Positions 22,430-28,596 of a stretch of DNA of 28,596 nt are shown one piece after another. A program made the translations under genes and the position numbers. Position 1 is the stretch's first letter. Every line of letters begins with the position of its first letter. The stretch spans positions 1-28,596 of the forward strand of contig CAYYNP010000109.1 of assembly GCA_964472545.1 (NCBI GenBank). Reading direction: 5' to 3'. The notes beneath the pieces are model-generated. The model had not been told where the DNA came from, did no database searches, and was given only the letters and a program-made list of their open reading frames with translations. The stretch is from CAYYNP01 sp964472545 (GTDB lineage Bacteria > Planctomycetota > Planctomycetia > Pirellulales > Thermoguttaceae).

Positions 22430-24682
22430 GTGTTAAAGAAATTCGTCCCCGAGCCGGCCGACGTCAACGTACCTCAACAATCCACGCAACTCACTTCCAA
22501 AGCCCAGGCACTGAACTTGTTCCTGGTCGGGTTCCTGGTGTTGTTTCTCGAGCTGGCGTGCATCCGCTGGTTTGCGGCCCAGGTGATCTTCCTGCAGTTC
22601 TTCACCAACCTCGTGTTGATCGCGTGTTTCCTGGGCATGTCGTGCGGATGCCTGGCCGCCCGCCAGCCGCGCGATTGGCTGGGCCGGTTTCCCTGGCTTG
22701 CGTTGAGCACTTTCACATTGGCCGTGCTGACGTTCTCGGCCTATCACTACTGGGAAGGCGTGGCCATCGACGTGGGTAACCAGGGGTCGCCGCAACAGGT
22801 CTTCTTCGGCACCGAAGATCGCAATCCGGACGTGGCCCAATTCGTGGTCCCCATCGATCTGATCGCCGGCGTGTTCTTCGTGCTCATCGCCCTGCTGTTC
22901 GTGGGCCTCGGCCAGGTGCTCGGCCGGGCGTTCGACGCCTATCCGCGGCGCGTCGTCGGATACACTCTGAACATCGGCGGGAGCCTGGCCGGTATCGTCG
23001 CCTTTACGATCATCTCCTTTGCACAAGCCCCGCCGGTGATCTGGTTCCTGATCGGCTTCGCCGGCGTGGCGTTTCTTTTGCACAGGCAGCGCGGACTCAC
23101 CGCACTGCGCGCGGGCGCGCTGGTGCTGCTGCTGTCGCTGGTCGGCGTGACTTCCGTCAGTTTCGCCGAAAACGAGGAGTCGCACTGGTCGCCGTATTAC
23201 GCGGTCTCGCACGAGAAACCGAGCGGGAAGATCGCCGTGAACACGATCGGCCATCAGAGTATGGTCCCGTTCGATCGGGCCGGGTCGGTCTATTCGCTGA
23301 TCCACTTGCTCAAGCAACACGCCGGCGGCCGGCCGTTCGAGGATGCGTTGGTCATCGGCGCGGGTTCCGGAAACGACGTCGCCCACGCCCTGCGTCACGG
23401 GGTCGAGCACGTCGACGCGGTCGAGATCGATCCGGCCATCCAGGAGATCGGCGTACGTTTCCATCCCGACCGGCCGTACGACGACCCGCGCGTGACGCCG
23501 CATCTGGACGATGGGAGGCATTTCCTCCGCACTACGGAGCAGAAGTATGACGTGGTAGTGTACGCGCTGGTCGATTCTCTGATTCTACACAGCAGCTACG
23601 CCAACATCCGCCTGGAGAGCTTCCTGTTTACCGAACAGGCCTTCGCCGACGTCAACCGGGTGCTCAAGCCGGGCGGCATCTTCGTGATGTACAACTTCTA
23701 CCGCCAAGGCTGGATCGTCCAGCGGGCCGCCACAATGGCCGAGCAGGTCTTCGGCCGTCCGCCGGTGATCCTCTCGATGCCCAGCCAGGAGGTGATCTCG
23801 CCCGAAGATCCGCAGGAAGGCTACACGGTAATCATTACCGGCGATAATCGGGCGATCGCCGAGGCGTTCGACCGCCACGGCGGGTTCTGGCTCCACCGCT
23901 CGCCGCCGAAAAACCTGGACGTCAACGGATATACGTTCGACGCGCAGACCGCGCCCGCCGAAGAGCAAGAGGCATGGCACCGGATTTCGCCGGCCACGCT
24001 CCAGGGCGACGAGCAGACGCTCGCCACGACCAGCGACGACTGGCCGTTCTTCTATCTCCGCCAAGCGATGATCCCCATGCTCAACGTCCGCTCGATGATC
24101 GTCCTCGGCGGGCTGGGGCTGGGGATGGTCTTCTTCTTCCTGCCCAAGGGAAAGGGGCGCGTGCGACTCAGCGGCCGGATGTTCTTCCTCGGTGCGGCGT
24201 TCATGTTGCTGGAAACCAAGGCGGTGGTCCACCTGGCATTGCTGTTCGGCAGCACCTGGCTGACCAATTCGATGGTCTTCTTTTCGGTGTTGGTGATGAT
24301 CCTGGCGGCCAATCTCTACGTGATCAAGGTGCCGGGGCTGAAGCTGAAGTGGCATTACACGGGCCTGTTTGCATTGCTGGCGGCCAACGCACTGATCCCG
24401 CTGGAGGTCTTCCTCGAAGGCGGCGTGCTCTGGCGATACGTCGCCCCCTGTACGCTGGTGATGGCTCCGATCTTCTTTGCCGGCGTGATCTTCGCCCGCT
24501 CGTTCCGCGACATGAAGCACCCCGACCAGGCCTTCGGGTCGAACATCGCCGGGGCCGTCGTGGGCGGGTTCAGCGAAACGTTCTCGATGCTCGTCGGCTT
24601 CCGCTACATGTTGGTGGTGGCGATCGGATTCTACTTCCTCTCGATCTTCCGCCGAACGGCTTCGGGGGGAACTAACGCATAG
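22430..24682 (+). CDS. Membrane-embedded spermidine-synthase-like protein
   Basis: 750 residues from a GTG with GGAG 7 nt upstream. Six or so membrane helices fill about residues 25-240 (LNLFLVGFLVLFLELACIRW onward). A SAM-binding Rossmann domain spans about 300-500, with the glycine-rich loop V308-I-G-A-G-S-G-N-D316, acidic ribose-binding E332-I-D334-P, LDDGRHFLR and VLKPGGIFVMYNFY. A C-terminal set of helices (about 545-745) includes MFFLGAAFMLLETKAVVHLALLFGS. This is the fused membrane/spermidine-synthase architecture common in environmental bacteria. The substrate is unknown, and polyamine synthesis is not guaranteed because the amine-binding residues cannot be confirmed here. It converges with the ACT-domain gene, 4 nt away. 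Confidence 0.82.
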   Translation: MLKKFVPEPADVNVPQQSTQLTSKAQALNLFLVGFLVLFLELACIRWFAAQVIFLQFFTNLVLIACFLGMSCGCLAARQPRDWLGRFPWLALSTFTLAVLTFSAYHYWEGVAIDVGNQGSPQQVFFGTEDRNPDVAQFVVPIDLIAGVFFVLIALLFVGLGQVLGRAFDAYPRRVVGYTLNIGGSLAGIVAFTIISFAQAPPVIWFLIGFAGVAFLLHRQRGLTALRAGALVLLLSLVGVTSVSFAENEESHWSPYYAVSHEKPSGKIAVNTIGHQSMVPFDRAGSVYSLIHLLKQHAGGRPFEDALVIGAGSGNDVAHALRHGVEHVDAVEIDPAIQEIGVRFHPDRPYDDPRVTPHLDDGRHFLRTTEQKYDVVVYALVDSLILHSSYANIRLESFLFTEQAFADVNRVLKPGGIFVMYNFYRQGWIVQRAATMAEQVFGRPPVILSMPSQEVISPEDPQEGYTVIITGDNRAIAEAFDRHGGFWLHRSPPKNLDVNGYTFDAQTAPAEEQEAWHRISPATLQGDEQTLATTSDDWPFFYLRQAMIPMLNVRSMIVLGGLGLGMVFFFLPKGKGRVRLSGRMFFLGAAFMLLETKAVVHLALLFGSTWLTNSMVFFSVLVMILAANLYVIKVPGLKLKWHYTGLFALLAANALIPLEVFLEGGVLWRYVAPCTLVMAPIFFAGVIFARSFRDMKHPDQAFGSNIAGAVVGGFSETFSMLVGFRYMLVVAIGFYFLSIFRRTASGGTNA

Positions 24683-24686
24683 CCGG

Positions 24687-25196
24687 CTACAACCCCAGGA
24701 TCGAATAGACGATATCCTTCACCACGCCGGCCGCTTCTAGCCGGCGGACCACGGGATCCAGCTCGGTGGGCGAACCGGCCAGAAAATACGTCCAGCCGCG
24801 GGCGTCTTGCTTGACTAGCTCGCTGGTCAGAAACGTGCTCTCGCCGGCCACGTCGTGCGGCACCAAACGCCGGGTGGCCAGGATCAGGGCCGATTTTCGC
24901 AACAGCTCCGACTCGTAGGGATGTTCCTCCAAGGCCTTGACCTTGCTCAATCGCTTCACCTTGCGGACCATCACGTCCTTCTCGCGTTCGGTGCAACAGA
25001 AGGTCAGCACCACGCTGCCGTCGACGCCCGCCTCCTCCTCGCAGCCGTGGCCCACGACGGTGTCGATGCTCACGCCCTCGTTGCTGAACGCCGAGGCGAT
25101 GCTCGTCAACGCCCCGGCGCGGTCGACCACGTGGGCGCGAAAGATCCAATGTCCGCTGACGGATGCGCTGGTGGGTGCGCTGGTGGGATCACTCAT
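24687..25196 (-). CDS. ACT-domain protein
   Basis: 169 residues. GGAG lies 9 nt before the ATG, inside the upstream gene, and the start overlaps that gene's end by 8 nt, so translation is coupled. The N-terminal ACT domain (about 16-85) contains HVVDRAGALTSIASAFSNEGVSIDTVVGHG, the usual ligand-binding loop and first helix. Residues about 95-169 (ALILATRRLV...LDPVVRRLEAAGVVKDIVYSI) look like a second, diverged ACT unit. Such proteins sense amino acids or related small molecules. Here it may regulate or accompany the phosphotransacylase, but the ligand is not evident. Confidence 0.78.
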   Translation of the reverse strand: MSDPTSAPTSASVSGHWIFRAHVVDRAGALTSIASAFSNEGVSIDTVVGHGCEEEAGVDGSVVLTFCCTEREKDVMVRKVKRLSKVKALEEHPYESELLRKSALILATRRLVPHDVAGESTFLTSELVKQDARGWTYFLAGSPTELDPVVRRLEAAGVVKDIVYSILGL

Positions 25197-26193
25197 CTTG
25201 CGGCTCTCCTGAAGCGTCGGACGGCTGGGCCGGACATCGCCGGGCGTAGACCGTACACAGGGCGATCGAATGCAGTCGGGTCTCCAGCGAGTCGGCCCGA
25301 GAAAGGATGATGTAGGGGACCGGGAAGCCGACGGTGACGCTGGCCAGCGAGGCCAGGCCGTACTTGCCCATCGCGCTGATCGCCTTGTAGAGGATGTTCG
25401 CGGCGTCGATGCCCGGACAGACCAGCACGTCGGCCCGGCCGGCCACTTCCTGGGCCCCGGGCACGTCGGGCAGGCCCTTGACGGCCACCGACTCCGGATC
25501 GGTCGCCAGGTCGAACGAGAGCGGCCCGTAGACTTCGGCCTCCGGCCACGGCTGCCGGCACAGCTCGGCCGCCAGGCCCGTCGAACGCAGCGAGGCGATC
25601 TGCTTCTCGTTGGCCGAGAGGATCGCCACGCGCGGCCGGGCGATGTGCAACACCGATCGGGCCACTTCCGCCGCGTTGCGGATCAGGTCCTGCATCCGCT
25701 CGGGCGTACATTTGGTCGTTACGCCGGCGTCGGTGAGGATCGTCACCCGGCCGTTGGCCACCGCGGCGGCGTCGAACAGCGTGACCAGGCTGACCGTCGG
25801 GCGGACCGCCAGCGGGAGCATGTGGCGGTTGATAATCGGCGTAGGGATGTTGCCCTTGAGCACCACGTCGGCCACGCCGTCTTCGATCAATCCGACCGTG
25901 GCCGCCGCGGCGTCCTCCGGGCTTTCGGCGGCGATCACGTCGTCCGGGCGGACCTCGATCCCCACTTCGTCGACCGCCCGATCGATCCGCTGCTTGCGGC
26001 CGATGAGGATCACGCGGTTGACGATCCCGTGGTCCCAGGCCGACTCGACCAGCCGCAGATCCTCGACCCGATCGCCACCGACCACGGCCACCGTCACGCC
26101 GCCGAGCCCCCCGGCGATTTCGACCAGATCGGCCACGGTGGCCAACGAGCCGTGGCCATCGTCGTTCGGTATTCGGCCTTGGTGCGGCGTCAC
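25189..26193 (-). CDS. Phosphate acetyl/butyryltransferase
   Basis: 334 residues from a GTG (VTPHQGRIPN) preceded by AGAGAAG; upstream in-frame codons do not resemble the family. It is a two-domain PTA/PTB fold, with VTVAVVGGD near the N-terminus, GIVNRVILIGRKQRI, DVVLKGNIPTPIINRHML, VTILTDAGVTTKCTPERM, VAILSANEKQ and the C-terminal ADVLVCPGIDAANILYKAISAMGKYGLASLASVTVGFPVPYIILSRAD. The last segment is the conserved phosphate/CoA-site region. It should interconvert acyl-CoA and acyl phosphate in the cytoplasm; acetyl versus butyryl preference cannot be read, though overall character is closer to butyryltransferases. No acyl kinase gene is present in the window. It forms a two-gene unit with the ACT protein. 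Confidence 0.87.
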   Translation of the reverse strand: MTPHQGRIPNDDGHGSLATVADLVEIAGGLGGVTVAVVGGDRVEDLRLVESAWDHGIVNRVILIGRKQRIDRAVDEVGIEVRPDDVIAAESPEDAAAATVGLIEDGVADVVLKGNIPTPIINRHMLPLAVRPTVSLVTLFDAAAVANGRVTILTDAGVTTKCTPERMQDLIRNAAEVARSVLHIARPRVAILSANEKQIASLRSTGLAAELCRQPWPEAEVYGPLSFDLATDPESVAVKGLPDVPGAQEVAGRADVLVCPGIDAANILYKAISAMGKYGLASLASVTVGFPVPYIILSRADSLETRLHSIALCTVYARRCPAQPSDASGEPQDE

Positions 26194-26317
26194 GTCTTCT
26201 CTTTCTTTTGAATGGGCCGTGTTGCAACTCGTTTCGAGGCCATTGTAGCCGCGAATCGCGTGGCCGAGAAGGCCCCGAAATGACGCGTTGAATAGCCGAC
26301 AACTCCGCGAATCGAGT

Positions 26318-26346
26318 GTGCCACTGCGTCTGCGAAGCCGTGGCAC
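26318..26346. repeat. Short hairpin downstream of the LysE-family gene
   Basis: GTGCCAC (26318-26324) and GTGGCAC (26340-26346) form a 7-bp stem with a 15-nt loop, about 40 nt beyond the stop of the minus-strand exporter gene. It could be a degenerate REP or a weak terminator. No U-tract follows. Confidence 0.3.
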
Positions 26347-26383
26347 GCGCTTTCTTCACGCCAAGACAAGGGGCTCGCAACGC

Positions 26384-27016
26384 TCAACCGCCGGCCGACC
26401 ACAGCCCGCTGCCGGCGTCGTAGAGGAACATACAGCCGAACACCAGCAGCATCACGCCACAGACGAGCATCATGCCCTGGTGCAGCCTGTTTCCGAGCAG
26501 CTGGGTGCCCTTATGACTGGCGAACGATAGGGCTTCGAGCCAAACCAAATCGCACAGCCAGTGCAGTACGGCGAACAGGGCGAAGGCGGCCATTCCCCAC
26601 GTGGCGGCCTCGGTGGCCAGCGCCAACCCGACGGTGGCCCACCAGATCAGGAAGTAAGGATTGGCCGCGGTCAGGACCACGCCGGTGACGAAGGGACTCC
26701 TGCTGTCCGAAACCGCCGTGTTGTCCGTTGTTTTGCGCAGCGCCGCCAACAACTGCGCGCCCATCACCAGCAGGATCGCTCCTCCCGCCGCACCGATCGC
26801 CAGCTTGACCGACTGGTTCTGAAAGAGACGGCTTCGCTCGCCGGCCACGATGATCAACGCCATCAACGGAAACTCGACCGCCGCGTGGCCCAAAGCGATG
26901 ATCGCCCCCGCGTGGCGCGAGCGCATACCGGCAGCCAACGTGGCGGCCGTCATGGGGCCCGGTGCCAATACACCGGAGAGCGAGATGGTGATCGCCTTGA
27001 CGAGAAAAGCAAACAA
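26384..27016 (-). CDS. LysE/RhtB-family amino-acid or metabolite exporter
   Basis: 210 residues from a TTG (LFAFLVKAITISLSGVL). The frame runs on far upstream, but that part reads through a MITE-like hairpin and ends inside the next gene's start region, whereas this start gives the family's usual length. The motif GVLAPGPMTAATLAAGM in the first helix and the loop, ALGHAAVEFPLMALII, and TGVVLTAANPYFLIWWATVG are typical of LysE permeases. About six membrane helices are visible. It should export a small solute across the inner membrane; the substrate is unknown. No ribosome site stands out, so the start is the weak point of this call. Confidence 0.75.
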   Translation of the reverse strand: MFAFLVKAITISLSGVLAPGPMTAATLAAGMRSRHAGAIIALGHAAVEFPLMALIIVAGERSRLFQNQSVKLAIGAAGGAILLVMGAQLLAALRKTTDNTAVSDSRSPFVTGVVLTAANPYFLIWWATVGLALATEAATWGMAAFALFAVLHWLCDLVWLEALSFASHKGTQLLGNRLHQGMMLVCGVMLLVFGCMFLYDAGSGLWSAGG

Positions 27017-27068
27017 ACGCCGTCGTCCCGTTGTCTTTGCTGTGATTGCCCGCCCGCGAAACCGCTTA

Positions 27069-27179
27069 GTACCGTTCGAGAAACAAGTGGCGTAAGCTTC
27101 CAGCTTGCGATGGTACAATCTCCCGCAAGCTGGGAGCTTACGCCACGGAGAAATCGGATAGCTGTTCCTCGAACGGTGC
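27069..27179. mobile_element. 111-bp MITE-like element with a nested 22-bp hairpin
   Basis: Outer inverted repeats G[T/C]ACCGTTCGAG[A/G]AACA (27069-27085 and 27163-27179) match at 15 of 17 positions. They are flanked on both sides by TTA (27066-27068, 27180-27182), a probable 3-bp target duplication. Inside lies a second, stronger palindrome: 22-bp arms starting TGGCGTAAGC (27088-27109 and 27124-27145) with one mismatch and a 14-nt loop. No coding capacity. It lies in the upstream region of the LysE gene, so it may carry or disturb that gene's promoter. Confidence 0.6.
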
Positions 27180-27322
27180 TTAGCTGCCCTTAGCCTCCAA
27201 GCGTAGCCGAATCTGGCGGCCGCCGCAACGGGCCACGCATCGCGGCGCTTGATTTCCGCATGCGGACGACTATGCTGGGGGCCAGCGCCAATAACGCCAC
27301 GACTCCCATGCAATGCCACAAG

Positions 27323-28510
27323 ATGAACAAGTTCACAATCTCGACGGCAGCCATTTTGTGTCTCTGCTACGGCGTGCTTCCCGCAGACGAACCCACAGAA
27401 GCCGTCGAGTCACCCAACGCCGCTTCGATCCGGCAACGCATCGAAGGCCGCCACTTCCCTTCCGTCTTCCAGGCGTGGAGTCCGGCCGACAACCTCGAGC
27501 ACGAGGACAAGTATCGGACCCTGGCCCGGCACGACCTGGTTTGGCACGGCGCCTCGTTCTTCGGGCTGACGTGGAATCACGAACATCGCGGGCTGGCCGT
27601 AGGCTTAGAGGCCCAGAGCGTCGTTCGGGCAAAAGCCCTCCGCCGCCATTTGCTCGGGCTCAATCCGAATCTGATCCTCATCGCCGAGATCCGCTATCGA
27701 GACGCCCACCGCAGCTACTTGCCCGAAGGCCACAAGTGGTGGCTGCGCGACGAAGACGGCCGGATCGTGCCCGGATGGCGCGAAGGCCAGTTCCTGTGCC
27801 TCGACTTTCACAACCCCGACTTTCGGGAGCAGGTCGCCGCGCAAGTGAAGGCCCTGGCCGCGACCGGCGTCGTCGACGGCGTCCTGTTGGATTGGTGGGC
27901 GGACGGCGACGATCGACTGGAACTCGTCAAGACTGTCCGCAACGCGATCGGAGAAGACCTGTTGATCCTGGCCAACGCCAACGACCGCAAGACGCCCCGA
28001 ACGGCTCCGTACATCAACGGCTACTTCATGGAATGCTATCGCAGCCAGACCGCCGACGACTGGCAACGGATCGCCGACACGCTCTCTTGGGCGGAAGCCA
28101 ACTTGCGACAACCGAGAGTCAACTGCCTCGAGACGTGGTATCACGACTCCCGCGACGACCTACACCTGATGCGTGCCGCAACCACGTTGAGCCTGACGCA
28201 CAGCAACGGGTATTGCCTCTTTTCCGATCCCAATCCCCTGCCTACCGCCGACCATCGCCACAACTGGTACCCGTTCTGGGAGAAGCGCCTCGGACGGCCG
28301 ACCGCCGCCGGACGAAGCCACCAAGACGGCACCACCCGCCGCGAGTTCGAGCGTGGAACGGCCGTCTACAATCCCCCGGGCAACGGTGCCGTCACGGTGA
28401 CTTTCCCCCAGTCGCGGACCAGCCCGACCACCGGCGTTTCCGCCCGAGCACACCGCCTCGCCGCCCTCGACGGCGACATCTACCTCTGCCCGGCCGGCAA
28501 ACGGGAGTAA
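27323..28510 (+). CDS. Secreted putative glycoside hydrolase (GHL-type barrel)
   Basis: 395 residues from MNKFTISTAAILCLCYG, chosen because it opens a signal peptide (cut near residue 20, before DEPTEA). In-frame ATGs at 27308 and 27260 are alternatives, and no strong ribosome site marks any of them. It reads as a TIM barrel: FGLTWNHEHRGL, NPNLILIAEIRYRD, LCLDFHNPDFREQVAAQV, GVVDGVLLDWWADGDDR with Asp190 at a strand end, LLILANAND and YFMECYR with Glu237. An Asp/Glu pair at these places is what hypothetical glycoside hydrolases related to GHL15 show. Substrate unknown; export and the nearby sialidase suggest polysaccharide use. The tail contains a small beta-sheet-like domain. Confidence 0.68.
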   Translation: MNKFTISTAAILCLCYGVLPADEPTEAVESPNAASIRQRIEGRHFPSVFQAWSPADNLEHEDKYRTLARHDLVWHGASFFGLTWNHEHRGLAVGLEAQSVVRAKALRRHLLGLNPNLILIAEIRYRDAHRSYLPEGHKWWLRDEDGRIVPGWREGQFLCLDFHNPDFREQVAAQVKALAATGVVDGVLLDWWADGDDRLELVKTVRNAIGEDLLILANANDRKTPRTAPYINGYFMECYRSQTADDWQRIADTLSWAEANLRQPRVNCLETWYHDSRDDLHLMRAATTLSLTHSNGYCLFSDPNPLPTADHRHNWYPFWEKRLGRPTAAGRSHQDGTTRREFERGTAVYNPPGNGAVTVTFPQSRTSPTTGVSARAHRLAALDGDIYLCPAGKRE

Positions 28511-28596
28511 TCGACACCGCGGCAAGAAGACCTTCGTTGCGGCCAGGAGAACTGCAAAGTGTGCGGGAGCCCGAAAAAGGGGACTGGCTCCGTCGA
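28511..28596. repeat. Spacer ending in another GCCTGTCCCC-family repeat copy
   Basis: GAAAAAGGGGACTGGCTCCG (28573-28592) is the reverse complement of the 107-127 copy with two mismatches. The rest of this short spacer shows no gene or terminator. The repeat may continue beyond the window. Confidence 0.6.

Noticed and set aside
22180..22467. Short frames in the Uma2/spermidine-synthase-like intergenic region
   Set aside because: No ribosome site, no hydrophobic or domain pattern, and overlapping frames on both strands.
25193..26380. 395-codon minus-strand frame overlapping the phosphotransacylase
   Set aside because: The translation is low-complexity Arg/Gly-rich, typical of a shifted reading of a high-GC gene. 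The phosphotransacylase frame has clear family motifs.
27017..27319. N-terminal extension of the LysE-family exporter
   Set aside because: The extension translates a MITE-like hairpin and unrelated sequence. The family begins at the first membrane helix, giving about 210 residues.
1..28596. CRISPR array, tRNA, rRNA, integrase or transposase genes
   Set aside because: None seen. The repeats present are palindromic and dispersed, not regularly spaced, and no recombinase motifs appear in the supported genes.

Overview
The window looks like a chromosomal segment of a GC-rich planctomycete, most likely of the Pirellulales type. The evidence is a run of PEP-CTERM surface proteins, a hydrazine-synthase-alpha-like cytochrome c protein, a Uma2 endonuclease, secreted glycan-active proteins, a sigma-70 factor carrying extra helix-turn-helix modules, and many small palindromic intergenic repeats. 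No rRNA, tRNA, CRISPR array, transposase or exosortase gene was seen.

Region 1 (about 400-10,157, all + strand) is a cassette of PEP-CTERM proteins, that is, exported proteins with a Pro-Glu-Pro motif, a membrane helix and an Arg-rich tail, normally processed by an exosortase. The first gene has LamG, SUMF1-like, dockerin-like and PEP-CTERM parts. It is followed by six closely packed genes that look like one operon. Two of these are in-frame concatenations: the 504-residue protein holds two complete signal-domain-anchor units, and the 886-residue protein holds three anchors and four extracellular domains. At each intact junction the PEP-CTERM helix and Arg cluster run straight into a new signal-peptide-like helix ending in an Ala-x-Ala-like site. 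Each chain could therefore be cut into separate surface proteins, in effect a bacterial secreted polyprotein. This is the most notable feature of the window.

Region 2 (10,158-15,552): a 98-bp palindromic MITE-like element sits exactly against the stop codon of a minus-strand GAF/sigma-54 activator. Divergent from the activator is an operon-like run of an unusual multi-HTH sigma-70 factor, an AhpD-like peroxidase-family protein and a GT4 glycosyltransferase.

Region 3 (15,553-21,353): a minus-strand di-haem HZS-alpha-like protein is divergent from a GH33-type sialidase, which overlaps or abuts an unrecognised exported protein that may be a hydrolase. The start region of the latter has been invaded by a pair of REP palindromes that now encode part of its signal-peptide n-region.

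Region 4 (21,354-28,596): a Uma2 endonuclease (-); a membrane-embedded spermidine-synthase-like protein (+); an overlapping pair of a phosphate acetyl/butyryltransferase and an ACT-domain protein (-); a LysE-family exporter (-) with a second MITE-like element upstream; and a secreted putative glycoside hydrolase (+). Members of one short repeat family (core GCCTGTCCCC) lie at both ends of the window.

All calls rest on reading the sequence and recalling family motifs; no database search was run.
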